Made by a program: the position numbers and the translations under genes. A stretch of 64,000 nt of DNA from Daedaleopsis sinensis (taxonomy: Eukaryota > Basidiomycota > Agaricomycetes > Polyporales > Polyporaceae): NCBI GenBank assembly GCA_033807695.1, contig CM066303.1, positions 2,914,001-2,978,000 of the forward strand, given 5' to 3'. Positions 1 through 10,582 of this stretch are shown one piece after another. The notes below the pieces were generated by a model. The model did not search any database. It was given only the letters and a program-made list of their open reading frames with translations, and was not told the DNA's origin. Positions within the stretch are counted from its first letter, which is position 1, and each line of letters starts with the position of its first letter.

Positions 1-2909
1 GTGGCTGTATGTGTGGATCCATGGAAACACCCACGCACTTGAACACACTGCAGTGCGCACACTCGAGGACAGTGCTTGGCTCCGTTGAGGACGGACAATG
101 GGACCAGCCAAGGCGCACTTTCGGACGCAGTTCCAAAGCAGAAACTGTGGACCGCGGAAGCGCTCCAAGGATCAGCGTTGAATATCGAATGCAGCGCGCC
201 ACACGGGAGGTCCGATTGTCAAGAATGATAGATAGAACGGCGCCAATGGCGTGGGCTTACCGGACAATGGAGTAAAGATGTCCCCTTTTAGGAGGGAAGC
301 TGATAGAGACACGGGAAATCCGGTGCGTTACGATGTCGGAAGGCGGGAGGACGAGCAGGATGCAGATTCCTCGCGCCCGCTCGTTTTTGCGCACCTAGTA
401 TGAAAATTTCAGCGACAAGCAGTGGTATGCCAAGATGCTCGGGTCGGGGTTTCTTCGAAAGCGTCCTTCCGAACACGAACTCGGAGCGAGTGCAGCTCAC
501 GCTGCAGCCACCCGTAAGGCCGTAGCTTGCGATGTATTGCAGCGCCCAATGTGCGGGGCTGCCGACGGAAGGATTGCTCGGCTTTGCTTGTAGGCTGTTC
601 TTCAAACACGACTCCATCCGGTCCCTGATTGTCTGAAACCGAGCGTGCGTCAGTTTCGCCGACATTACATAGCAGACGTGTGGAGGTAGCGCGGGCACTC
701 ACTCGCTGACGAAATTGGAGCTGAACCGTTCTTCGGCCATTCAGAGTCGGACAGTAGAACCGTTCTGAGCGCTCCATGCGCACTGCGCGTTGGGGCGGGC
801 AGGAGGGCTGCAGTTCGTGCTGCGGACGTCGCTCTTGAAGTTTGAGCCTCTGCTGAGGAGATCGCTGGGCACTTGAGTCTGCCCACGATGTGATATCGTA
901 AGCCGAGCGGCGCGTGCCCGCTCACTTGACTGACGAGGATCCGGGGTAGGACGTGATGCGCCTAGCGTCTGGTAAGTTGCGGAGAGTTGCTGTCGTGCTC
1001 CATAAGCTTCGAATGGGTGCTCACGGAGACGTGGTATGAACGCATCCGATGCGAACTCAAAAATGTCCCAGAGCAATCCAACCGCTGTTCGCGTCCTATC
1101 CGAATGTTGACCCGAAGTCCAAGTCGGACGGTAGTTCGGCGGGCGATTCATCAACGCTGTTGAAGTGAGTACATAGATCATGCATTCACCCGCCCGCGTC
1201 TGCCGTACACTGAGCTGAGAGCTATGCCGCCGGCAGTGTCGTGCGACATATTGTAGGACAGAAGACATGCAGATGATGCGGCCTTAGGCTGCTGCTTCTG
1301 TTCGACAACGCGTCCTATCCCATTGTTGGATGTTCAGGTGACCGTATAGAAGAAAGGAGAAAGATCTTCGGGCAGCTTCGACAGAGTCGCACCGGGAGAG
1401 GTCATTGCCTCTTCGGCATGCCATTCTCGGGCCCGCGTTGGGTTCGTCAGCGACATATAGATATCCTCCTCCTCCATGCCGCACGTTCAATTTTAAGGCA
1501 CACCATTGTGCGATATCGACAGTCCTGTACGCAGCATCCTGGAGCATCAGAGACATCAGCCACCTTCACTCAGCGGCTGCCTGCAGGCACGCCGCAACAG
1601 GAGTTTTATGAAAAGTAGAAAAGAGGAGAAAGGGCCAAGGAGAATGCCGGTTGAAACCGTAGCAGACTCGAACTTGCGGCATCAAGAGATCGGGGAGATC
1701 GCCGGACGAGGTATGGAGAATGGGCAATGTGACTGCAACGTGTACTGACATGAGGCTCGGGGTGAATCTTAGGAGTCTCGTTAGGTCGGGTTGCGCCCGC
1801 CATGCCGGACCTGTGGACCACTGCCCATCGAAGCAGCGGAAAGGACGCGCCGAGCAATTTAGTGCGCACTCCAGCGCGGTAGCACAAGTGCTGGCTCGCC
1901 GTCCGGGCCGCACAGATGGGCAGTCGGTATGTTCGGGATGGCGTCCGCACTAGTCCTCGATAGACTGAATTGTGTTTGCGCAGAAAGAAAGAATCCCGGG
2001 CGCATTGCGCTGTTTTGCAGCAGACGATTGAACGTGCGTGCGTGCGTCGACGGCCGTGAGGGCAGGCGGATCGGGATCAGGGAGAATGGGCGGGGAGAAG
2101 CGATTAGAAATAAGCATCGTCGAGATCGCCTATCCGCCACTGTCCATCGTGTCCTGCGCCAGGCGGCGGCAGCCCGGATGCGCGGGAGAAGCTGCTAGTA
2201 CTACGGCGACGACGCACGCCCTCCTCGAGGCATAGAAGGCACCTCCAGACACGCAGCAGCCGTCGGGTCAGGAGCACGATCTCGCTCTCCAGTCCCCGGA
2301 TCCACCGATTCACGGAGATCAGCGATGACGAACACGTTCATGCCGAGCAGATATCATCGTGCGCATACCGCAGCTCTCGTCGGCTGTCGCGCCGGACACT
2401 CACGGCGGAGCATAAATTTTCGGACGTCAAGAAGAAAGCTTCAGATTTCTGTAGCCAGGGCAAAGTTCTCGTCTGCTCTAAAGATAAAGACTGGATTGAC
2501 GTACCTCAGAGACGAAGGCATGTGCCGTCTCAGAAAGCTCGGCGCGAGCTCTTGAGGAACTATAACCTCACATATATTTAACCAACTGAAAGCAGTCAGT
2601 TAAGGACGTTGCACCACCGTGTACCAGGAGTATATGATTAGCAATATTAGCACGACTGAACTACCAAGGGTTGGCTCACTTTCGGAGGTTCCAATCATCC
2701 ATCAATGCTTCACCTACTTCTGCAGAAGGTAAACGGAGATCGGTGAGGACAAGGGAAAGATGTGGGTACAACGTTGGACTCCGAGAGAGATGAAGCGCTC
2801 ACCGTCACGAACGATCAAGACGCCGGCACACCGCACCACATCTCACAAGCGCACGGACCCGCAGAGCGAACGAAATACAGCACGTGGTGTTATCACACCT
2901 TCAACTGAA
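1..2909. other. Region without a recognised gene
   Basis: Both strands hold only short, compositionally unremarkable open frames. I saw no known protein motif, no convincing exon chain and no RNA gene. It ends directly at the orphan U6 3' half. Confidence 0.5.
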
Positions 2910-2975
2910 CTGCACAAGGATGACACGCTTTCCCGGAGTGGTAGACCTACGGGTCTCAATATTTATGCTCCTTTT
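2910..2975 (+). pseudogene. Orphan 3' half of a U6 snRNA gene
   Basis: From 2910 the + strand reads CTGCACAAGGATGACACGC, the universally conserved U6 internal stem-loop region. It continues through a small hairpin (AGACC-UACG-GGUCU) to a T4 run at 2972-2975, as expected for a Pol III terminator. Positions 2910-2970 are identical in inverted orientation to 5391-5451, the 3' half of the broken U6 gene. The U6 5' half (5' stem-loop, ACAGAGA box) is absent upstream of 2910, so this copy cannot make U6. The break falls inside the 8-bp sequence that was duplicated when the KDZ transposon entered the other copy. Confidence 0.8.
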
Positions 2976-3250
2976 ACCAACGATCGCTACCTCAGACAGG
3001 ACGTGACAATTGTGAACACAACAAATTCACAATCTTTGCAGACGTTTAAGGGGCTCAACCTTTCTCGCATCATGCGTATGCCGTTTTGTTTTGTTGAGAA
3101 ACAAAAGTTCAGAGCGTGCAAAATGCAAATGCGATTGAATCGGCTTTCATCCGCGCAAGTCAGCAGAGTCGTTGTGGTCAACCGCCGATCTCATTAGGTG
3201 GCAGACAATCCCAAGTAGTAATATATCACAGCCCAACCAACATGCCCACC

Positions 3251-4661
3251 TCACCACGACCCCGAATCCATCCTCCTCTTCGCCCCCGTTGCAAACGAGA
3301 CCTGCATCGCTGGGCCGTTCAAGTACCCATCCACCGTTGCCCTAGGTACGCTCGTCTGCGCATAATCCCAGCCCTTGAGTCGCTGGATCGCGATGCTGTC
3401 CGTCTGCTCGTCGAGCACGACTGCGTACGTCGCGCGGTCGCTCGTCGGGCGCGGGAAGAAGTTGTTGCTCCCCGAGCCCGTCGCGCCCTTGAACGAGTAG
3501 ACCTCCGATATGCCGTGCGTCGTGTCCTGGTTCACGATCGTCTCGAGGATGTCCAGCTCGCCGCACCCGCCCGGGCTCCCGATCCCGCGGCAGTTGCACC
3601 CGTACTCGGCCGTGCGCACGACCTGCGCGTTCAGCGCCCAGATCGCGGGCACCTTGGACGCGTCCGCCGAGGCGGGCATGTCGAAGGTGACGACGAGCAT
3701 CTTCGAGCCCGCCCAGCCATGGTTGGCAGTGCCGCGCGAGAAGCCGTCGCATGGGCGCGAGGCGCACGTCTCCGCGGTCATGATGTTCTGTGAGCGTCCA
3801 GGTTCGCGTTAAGGTGCACAGGAACGGCAAACAATGCAGCGATGTCAGTCATCAGCTGTACCGAGTGGTCGGCATGAGCGAGACGCACAACTTCGTGATC
3901 CTGGTCAATGAAACCCTTCACGGGCTCTGCATTGGCGGTGGCTACTGCAGCCGCTAACGCGCCATTTGCGAACGACTGGCTGTTCCCGTGGCAAACTGCA
4001 GAGTCGCCACCGGCTTATGAGCTTGACATACATACGCGTCACGAAATGAGGCACTCACTGGAGAACTCTCCGCTCGCAGTGCCGCCCTGGTTGTTCATGA
4101 AGACGAGGTTGTTGCCGGCCTGGCCGGCGGCCCAAGAGCTAGCCTGGTTCCATGTCGAGCCGCTTGCGTCCGGCTGGAACACCGCGAGGTTGTAGAGGTT
4201 CATAGGCCCGCGGAAGTTGAAGGTCATCTCCTCGTTGAACGGCGCAAGGTTGCCTATTGAGCAAGTCGATCCCGTCCATAGTAGCAGTTGTTGAAACCGG
4301 TAGTGCCAGCGAAAGCAGCAGGGCAGTTCCATCATTTATGGAGAAGCAGCAAAACAACATAGACGCAGCCGCAGCAGTGTTTATCAGCTACCGTAAGTCA
4401 ATGACTCCCATCAACCGTGAGCTTTGATGACGCACCGCTGATTTGTTTAGGCGCAGTGACGCACGACGGGTTAGCGTCGCAGACTGGGAAGTTTCCCGGT
4501 GGCATGGCCGTCACTTGGTTGTACGTGCCCGAGCCGCCGACCTGCGTGTACTTTAGCCCAGTGAGCGCACCCGCTGTCGATGCGGGCGTGAAGAGCTCCT
4601 GAGCTAGAGCCGCGGGAACCACTGAGGTTGCGAGCGTAAAGAATGAGGTGGAGAAGCGCAT
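3251..4661 (-). CDS. Secreted TOS1-like cell-wall protein (DUF2403/DUF2401)
   Basis: The protein starts at 4661 with a signal peptide (MRFSTSFFTLATSVVPAALA, cut before QE). A short N-terminal region with two cysteines follows (to about 4430), matching the DUF2403-type domain found ahead of the TOS1 glycosidase-like domain. Downstream exons give the fold's typical segments: NFRGPMNLYNLAVFQP (about 4235-4180), a Ser/Ala-rich linker (about 3990-3900), and a long last exon (3781-3251) with NHGWAGSKMLVVTFDMP, a Cys pair (CNCRGIG) and GGCGELDILE. At least five exons with short introns are needed; the internal boundaries are approximate. TOS1 proteins are fungal wall-associated and thought to act on beta-glucan. 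The gene lies between two inverted U6 3' halves. Family assignment is from motif memory; the reaction is not shown by the sequence. Confidence 0.75.
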
Positions 4662-5387
4662 GATGCTAGATAGAAGTAGAATCCGAGTTACTTAGTCGCA
4701 CAGCGACAAGGGGTATGAAGAGGCGGGTATCGAAAGAAGGAAGGTCGTGAATGCGAAGTTCGTGAGGAGCCCTACCAGAGGACAGAGAGGCGGAGACCAC
4801 AGGGTAGAGCGGGACCGAGCATAGGCCCGCCTTTTGAGGAGAGGGAGAGCTCAGCAATGCGCGGTGTGATGATGCCTGTTGATCTACGCAGTCGATGGGC
4901 ATCATCAGTTTTGGAGACCGCAATGTTGGAGGCGGCGACGCGAGGGCGGACTCGTCGCGACCGGTACAGCATTATCAGCGTTGCATCAACATTGAGTGAA
5001 CGTCGGCGTTGGCGAGACCGAGTCGGTCAATGCGACGCTCCTGCGCATCTGAGACATTAACCATGGCATATGTGAGCAAGAGAGATAGTTTGGATGCGAT
5101 CTGCAGAGGAAGGTTAGAAAACTGCGTCCGTGCATCACTCTGTCATACGATACATACCTCTATGGCGTAGCAGCGTAGTACACATGGATCAGCTAGTTCA
5201 TATGTGACCGCAGAGAAGTTCCGAACCTTGAACGGTGTTGTGGTCTTGGTCTACAACACTTCAGGTGATTGGTAACCTCAGCACCGTACGCGCGTAGCTT
5301 GAACGTTGAAGTAAACTTCACTGAACAATACTTACTTCGGCGAATTCTGAACAGGAGACGACGACGATGATGATGATGATGGGAGTT
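4662..5387. other. Spacer upstream of the TOS1-like gene
   Basis: This holds the likely promoter of the TOS1-like gene, read leftward, and the 3' flank of the broken U6 gene, including a short gat trinucleotide run at 5364-5380. No other gene was recognised. Confidence 0.5.
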
Positions 5388-5449
5388 AAAAAGAGCATAA
5401 ATATTGAGACCCGTAGGTCTACCACTCCGGGAAAGCGTGTCATCCTTGT
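5388..5449 (-). pseudogene. U6 snRNA gene, 3' half (split by the KDZ transposon)
   Basis: On the minus strand the sequence after the target duplication reads ACAAGGATGACACGC, the U6 3' stem-loop region. A hairpin with a cUACGg tetraloop follows, then a T5 run (5388-5392) that would terminate Pol III. It is the partner of the 5' half at 27853-27908. Joining the two halves across one copy of the 8-bp duplication rebuilds the conserved sequence GCATGGCCCCTGCACAAGG without a gap, giving a transcript of about 118 nt ending in U. As it stands the gene is separated by 22.4 kb and cannot be functional. Confidence 0.88.
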
Positions 5450-5457
5450 GCAGGGGC
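5450..5457. repeat. 8-bp target-site duplication, left copy (gcaggggc)
   Basis: gcaggggc borders the left TIR here and recurs at 27845-27852 bordering the right TIR. The inner edges then start with the inverted pair CACCTGATC/GATCAGGTG. Because one base at each end is ambiguous, a 6-bp duplication with two-base-longer TIRs is the only alternative reading. Confidence 0.9.
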
Positions 5458-6155
5458 CACCTGATCATCACGACAATCTAACACTAATAGCTTGCCATGT
5501 GACCCCCCTTTGGCAAGCTACTAGAGCTACTAGCCGCTCCCGCCCCTTACTGCCACTAGTAGCACCAATAGCCCCGCCCCTTTCCTTGTGGGGAAGTTAT
5601 CCTCCCGCCCGCTATACGGTGCGCGGCCCATCATCGGCACCCTCGGCATCAACCCAGTGCCGACGGCGTGGTTGATCCCGCGCTAACTGTCCCTCCCCAT
5701 CGGGCGCGCCCCATCATTCCGCCCGCCCCGCCCGCGCTTGCTACCTCCCGCCACCCGCCGCCGCTGTCCTCGACAGCGAGCTCGCTATCTCGCCCGTTCC
5801 GCCGCCGATTCCCTCCGTTCTTTTTGCAAATATATAGTATTTAATAGTCGCTATACAATGCGCGAGTCCGCTAAGGGCTTAATGTACATACTATAGTGGG
5901 GGGAAAAGGGGGAGGGGGAGGGGGGATAGGAGGTGACATAATAACGATGACGTCCCCCCCGAAGCTCCGGACTTTTGATGGCCAACGTCTGGGCCGTGTC
6001 TGGACCGCGTGACGTCACCTCCGGAGCCCCCCGGTGGCTGAGGCTTTGACGCCATCGCCACGTCCTCACCCAGCGCCTCCTCCCGCCTCCCGCCTCCCTC
6101 CCGCCCCTCTCCCGTCTCCCTCCCGCCCTCCTCCTCGCCGTCGTCTCCCCGCCCG
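5458..6155 (+). repeat. KDZ left terminal inverted repeat (698 bp)
   Basis: It begins CACCTGATCATCACGACAATC and is the reverse complement of 27147-27844; identity ends at 6155 where the two arms diverge. Near the tip, agcttgcc and ggcaagct (about 5490-5520) form an 8-bp hairpin that could be a transposase subsite. The 72-codon open frame inside (5851-6069) appears in both arms and looks incidental. Confidence 0.92.
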
Positions 6156-6431
6156 AGCGAGCAGGTCGAGCCTACGCATTCTCAGGAAATAGATTAGCCA
6201 TGTACTGTTGTATAGATCATTATCATGTATCACGTACTTACTATCTTATCGCCATTAGCTATAGTTGAGCTATAGTATAATCAATTCACACTATCACATT
6301 GTATAGAAGCCTCGCAATAGTATCAATGCATAGTATTCAAACAACATAATGTGCTACACTATGCAATAAGATGGCATTAAGATATCACGGAGCGACAACG
6401 GGACAGTGGGATTTGGGATACAGGATGAATG

Positions 6432-8461
6432 CTAGGCGGCGGCGTTGGCAGCGGGATCAGTCGCGGACGTAGTGGCGGGACTGGTAGCGGGAGCGGCGGC
6501 GGCGGCGGGAGCAGCAGCGGGGGCAGGAGCAGCAGTGGGAGCAGGAGCAGCAGCGGGGGCAGGAGCAGCAGTGGGAGCAGGAGCAGCAGCGGGAGCAGCG
6601 GCGTTCTTCTTTGCGCGCGCCCTCGGCTTCGGCTTCGGCTTCGGCTTCGGTGCAGCGAGCGTGGTGCTCTCAGCGGGCTGCGGGGCCTCGTTCTCGGTGC
6701 CAGTCGACGTGGCTGCAGTCGGTTGGGCCTTGCGGGTCTTGCCTTTGTCGGAACGAGGCTTGCGCCCCTTGGGAATCTGAAAGACGCCGCTGGGTGTGGA
6801 GGTGGCGTGGATGAAGTTGACGGTCTTCGCGCGCTTCGGCTGGTTGTGGTCGGTGCTGAGATCGTCAGCGGCGCGTTTCTCACCAGTAGTAGCCTGCGCA
6901 ACATTGGTTGCCAAGACGGACTTGTCGCGCGAGGTGGCGGACTCGTCGCGCGGGGTAGCGGACTCATCGCGTGGGGCTGCGGACTCGTCGCGCGGGGTAG
7001 CGGACTCGTCGCGCGCGGCTGCGGACTCGTCGCGCGGGGTAGCGGACTCATCGCGCGCGGCTGCGGACTCGTCGCGCGCGGGAGATGCAACTGCCGAAGT
7101 AGCAGCTGCGGTAACTGCGGCATAGTACTGTGCCCGCCACTCCGCCCACTCGTCGTCGGACAACGACCGAAATCGTGCACCCCCGGACTCGAACGCGTGG
7201 AGGGTCACCTCCGCTTCCATGTAAGTCATCGCGCTGGGGGCCTTGAATTCCGCGATCGGCCAGTTCTCGCGGACCACCCCGTACTTGAGGGTGATCTGCT
7301 CGTCGAAGTTGGTGTAGATCATGCGCTTGATCGCACCCCTCTTCGAGCTGTTCTCTGTGTGAATATTATTAGCAATGAGTTGATATAGGTAGAAGCTTCC
7401 GAGTCATACGTACGAAGCTTGCTGAGAATGAGGCTGCAAGCCTGGGCCTTGAGCTTGAGAGTACGCTCAAGTTGATTTGTGACAACACCTGTGAATTGAC
7501 ATGAGGGTTATGGCATGTCGTATGGTGATCCGAGTGTACCTTCGGAGCCGCCGATACAAAATGCCTCGAGGCGGAGAGCCAGGTCCAGGACGCTCGAGTT
7601 TGTCGCGAATTGCACAAAGTCGCGCACGCGGTCGTGGGAGTAGTAGACTACGGGTTTGTTGTAGGCGGCGAGCTCGCCGCGGACAGCGACAAATAGCATC
7701 TCTGTACCTGTGCGGAGGTACAGATTGTGCAGCTGTGAGCATCAGATAAGTAACATCATCGTTATGTACAACGCGTGGGATGAGAACGACTAAGTCTAAC
7801 GTACCTCGGCGGTGACCTTGTCCAGGGTCACGCGCGTGTCGTGGAACGCCGAGAGCTGGGTGTTGCGAACCCCCTCCTTGTGGGACTTCCGGCGCTCCTT
7901 GAGCTCGGCCATCTTGTCGGCGGTATACGCGGTCTTCTCCTCGTCTGTCATGGCGTTGTAGCGTGCCTGCACAGTGGACATGATGCCCGAGGAGGAGACA
8001 CGCGCGCGATTGCCGTCTTCCCCGCGTTCGAGGGCCAGTTCTGGGCGGTAGATAGAGTTTGGATAGAGTTTAGATTGACATGGGAACGTATACTCACCAT
8101 CGTTGATTTTGGGCACTTCGATGCTCACAAAAGCTGTCCACTCGGTGGGGTCTCGCGTCTTCGTGTTCATTTTCGGCTGCTGCATGAGTTGGCCGTAGAA
8201 CCAGTCGGCTGTGTGTGCGGGATATTCGTCGTGCATGGCCTCCACGAGCGCAGCGATGAACTCGCGACCGTCCTGCAAGATGCGGGCTAGTGTCGCCTTG
8301 TCCGCGTCGCGCTCAGCTTGGCGCCTGGCAGCTTCTGCTGGGGAGAGCTTGACAACAGGCTTGCGGACGCGAACAGCCGTCTGAGTGCGCGTGTTGGACC
8401 CGTTCTTGCGGTCCTTGTCCGAGAGCTTGAGGACGGCCCCACTGGCGTTGACGATCGGCAT
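6432..8461 (-). CDS. KDZ-borne gene of unknown function with histone-H1-like tail (596 aa)
   Basis: Five exons: 8461-8098, 8040-7805, 7732-7540, 7488-7414 and 7354-6432, all GT-AG. The phases close to 597 codons including the stop. Starting at MPIVNASG is preferred over the upstream in-frame Met because the preceding residues look non-coding. The first part is charged and helical (ARYNAMTDEEKTAYTADKM resembles the HMG-box helix style but is not a clear match). The middle (VYYSHDRVRDF...KYGVVRENWP) matches my memory of an uncharacterised family common beside basidiomycete KDZ transposases. From about 7080 to 6900 (reading down) lies a degenerate 7-residue repeat, RDESAxx, about eight times. 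The last 60 residues are K/P then A/P rich (KPKPKPKPRARAKKN), like a linker-histone tail, suggesting DNA or chromatin binding. Function unknown. Confidence 0.75.
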
Positions 8462-8705
8462 CGCACGAAGCCGTTCGAAGTGCTTCTCGAGGGCGCGGTG
8501 TGGGCGTGGGATGGGAAGAGAAGCTCGCACACATGGGATGGGCGGGACTCCTTCTTGAGGTCGTTGTGATTACTAACAACTCACGTGCGGAAAGGAAAAT
8601 TGTACTACAAGGTCGGGCATACAAAATGTCCATCATATCATTAATATTGGCAGCGGAGATACATTGGCAGCGGAGATACATTTCAGCAAACTACACGACG
8701 GGAGA

Positions 8706-8958
8706 TCAGAGACATGGGAGCTCTATCAGATCCCAAAGTTCCACCCCATCCCCCTGTGCCCAGCCTAACTCATGGTGCAGCGTGTAGCCGAAGGCATACG
8801 CGTTCGCGCTGTACAGGCGGGCCTGGAGAACGACGAGATAAGAGGTCGCGGCCACACTGCGGACACGGAGGTACGCATCGGCGCGTTGACCGAACGTCAA
8901 CGGCGGACCCCGGCCGGCTAGAGGGTCTTGCGAAGGGAGAGGGGACACCAGGGAGCGC
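8706..8958 (-). pseudogene. Viroplasmin-domain gene, 3' end of last exon (downstream of the LTR element)
   Basis: Reading leftward from 8954 this continues exon 4 of the gene that starts at 22693, down to a TGA at 8706-8708. The joint works only if one of the two gcgc copies is dropped: exon 4 is then 299 nt and the whole reading frame closes at 378 codons. It encodes a helical segment (ADAYLRVRSVAATSYLVVLQ) and an acidic, hydrophobic C-terminus ending IELPCL. Separated from its promoter by 12.7 kb, it is now unlikely to be expressed as part of the protein. Confidence 0.75.
8955..8958. repeat. LTR-element target duplication gcgc (left copy)
   Basis: gcgc abuts the TG of the left LTR and recurs at 21660-21663 after the CA of the right LTR. 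Removing one copy restores the reading frame of the interrupted gene, which supports 4 bp as the true length. Confidence 0.8.
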
Positions 8959-9865
8959 TGATGGGGTAACTCTGGGTCGCTGGGCGAAACACACACCCAA
9001 ACGAGCACGAGATCAGCTACCTAGTAGGGTGCGAGGTGGAGGACAGGTTCCCGGTGTAGTCGCTCTTCTTCACGTAGCCCGTCGACGATAGACAAGGAAG
9101 TTGAGCAACTTCAGATGGAAGTCAAGCAACTTCCGTGGGTGAGGCTAGTCTGCAAGAGGAGGTTTGAAGACGGACGGTCTTCAATTGAGTGTCGACTAGA
9201 TGATTCTTGGACTCGGACTCGATCTCTGGAGCTACTGCGCTGCTTTGCTGGGCCGCAATCCCGCTGACTTATATACTGTACAAATCGTCACCAAATAAAC
9301 TACAACTATCCTACCAATCGTCCAATCATAGGAAACCCTGCTCCTCCCACGCTCACGTCGCGATCCTCCTCTCCTGAACCCCTACGGCGCACTCCGGTGG
9401 TTAGGTAGGTGTTTGCACCGAGCCTATCACGTCGCCGCTCGACTTGCATCCGCGGTCACGAGAGCGCTTAGTCTTGTGGCGCGTCACCACGTGATCGCGT
9501 CTGAAGTCCATCCGCTCGTCTTCATAGGCCTCGGAAGGCCGTCCCCCTCACTCCCTTGTCTTCCGGGCCTCTTCCGACGACCTTCGTACCAATTGCTGGA
9601 CTCCGTGGCGGTCGCCTAGACCAGACCCTCGATCGATCGCCTCCTCTGTCCTGGCTAGAGCTCTGGCGACCTCGGTCAGCCGCCGGCAGCTCGGCATCGG
9701 CTCCTTCGACCCTTGGAATGGCATGTCTCCGTACTCGCTCCTTCGGTAGTCGCTCGCCTTCCTTGTGAAGCCGCTCGTCTTCATACTGCGTGAATTGACT
9801 GACGGGCGCGAATAGTGATGGGCTGCGTGGTGTTTCCGGGGCCTAGCTGGTCCTGAGGCTCATCA
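8959..9865 (-). repeat. 3' LTR (minus-strand sense), 907 bp
   Basis: Starts TGATGGGGTAAC and ends GGCTCATCA on the + strand. In the sense direction it has a TATA-like GTATATAAG (9268-9276 on +). Identical by eye to 20753-21659. Confidence 0.93.
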
Positions 9866-9877
9866 CCTCCCCCCCAC
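9866..9877 (-). other. Polypurine tract at the 3' LTR
   Basis: In the sense (minus) direction GTGGGGGGGAGG immediately precedes the 3' LTR, the normal place for plus-strand DNA priming. The same sequence recurs at 14089-14100. Confidence 0.85.
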
Positions 9878-9906
9878 TTGCATTCGAACCGTCCTCGGTT
9901 TGCGCG

Positions 9907-9914
9907 TATATAAA
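9907..9914 (+). promoter_or_regulatory. TATA box for antisense gene A
   Basis: TATATAAA lies 36 nt before the ATG at 9950 and about 40 bp inside the inner edge of the 3' LTR, so a very short 5' UTR is expected. Confidence 0.6.
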
Positions 9915-9949
9915 CTCCCTCGTTCCATCCTCGGTTTTCATCCTTCGCA

Positions 9950-10520
9950 ATGTCTGCCTTCATCTTCCTCAACGTCCCCATCCTCACGGAGACTGTCCGT
10001 CAGCTTGAAGTCGCGATCTCTGAGTTCGAGGCTCTTGCTGCCGCTCGTACTGAAGAGGACGTTGGAATCATCTATGATTCTTACGACCATATCGCTGAAC
10101 TGGTGGTACGTCGTCCTCCTTCCGCGTGTAGGCCCTCGTCTTCGTGGCTGACTGTCTTCATGGCAGGACACTTTGATCACCTTGGGGGACGATGGCGAGG
10201 TTGCCGCGGACTTCGTGAAACGGACCGAGAATACGATCACCGAGGGCTGGCCTGCCTTGGCTGACCGTCAGCTCTTCCTTTTCCAAGAGCTTGTCGCCCG
10301 GTCCCGTCGGTGCGCTCGTCGGGCCGACCTCGATGCTCGTCGCATTGCCTGTCAGCAGCGGCTCCGGAAGCAACTCTGCGCGCGCCGCGTCCTCAATCGC
10401 GCCGGAGGATCCTTGATCACGGAGTCTATTCTGGTTGATGCCCGGATCCGGAAGGTCGAAAAGGAAATGGAGGAGATAGATCAGGAGTTTGCCAGCCTCC
10501 GAGAGGACATCCACTTTTGA
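9950..10520 (+). CDS. Antisense cassette gene A, unknown helical protein (169 aa)
   Basis: Two exons, 9950-10105 and 10167-10520, separated by a 61-nt GT-AG intron in phase 0; spliced length is 169 codons plus TGA. The product looks all-helical: an N-terminal helical region, then a basic stretch rich in Arg and Cys (RSRRCARRADLDARR) and a coiled-coil-like C-terminus (VEKEMEEIDQEFASL). I do not recognise a family. It is transcribed opposite to gag-pol, from just inside the 3' LTR. The intron position and pattern (YDHIAELV before, DTLI after) resemble those of gene B, so the two may be diverged duplicates. Confidence 0.7.
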
Positions 10521-10534
10521 GTAGCCGCGTGTCG

Positions 10535-10540
10535 TATAAA
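10535..10540 (+). promoter_or_regulatory. TATA box for antisense gene B
   Basis: TATAAA is 42 nt ahead of the ATG at 10583 and only 15 bp after the gene A stop, so gene B seems to have its own promoter. Confidence 0.5.
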
Positions 10541-10582
10541 GCCGCTGTAACTGCCTTCGAAGTTCATCAACTTCCATTTTTC

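Noticed and set aside
1650..1740. tRNA-like B box on the minus strand (AAGTTCGAGTCT)
   Set aside because: No A box, no pairing acceptor or T stem; not a tRNA.
5364..5380. CRISPR or regulatory repeat
   Set aside because: Only a short gat microsatellite; no spacers or repeat array anywhere in the window.
5851..6069. 72-codon frame inside the TIR
   Set aside because: Occurs in both TIR arms, has no motif and spans a G-tract; most likely incidental.
6429..7388. 319-codon + strand frame rich in Gly/Ser/Arg
   Set aside because: It is the shadow of the Ala/Pro and RDESA repeats of the minus-strand 596-aa gene.
8770..9000. Alternative frame of the interrupted viroplasmin gene with a CPQCGRD zinc-finger-like motif
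   Set aside because: It requires a different splice acceptor and loses the helical C-terminus. The model using the acceptor before 21709 closes the frame and gives a more protein-like sequence.
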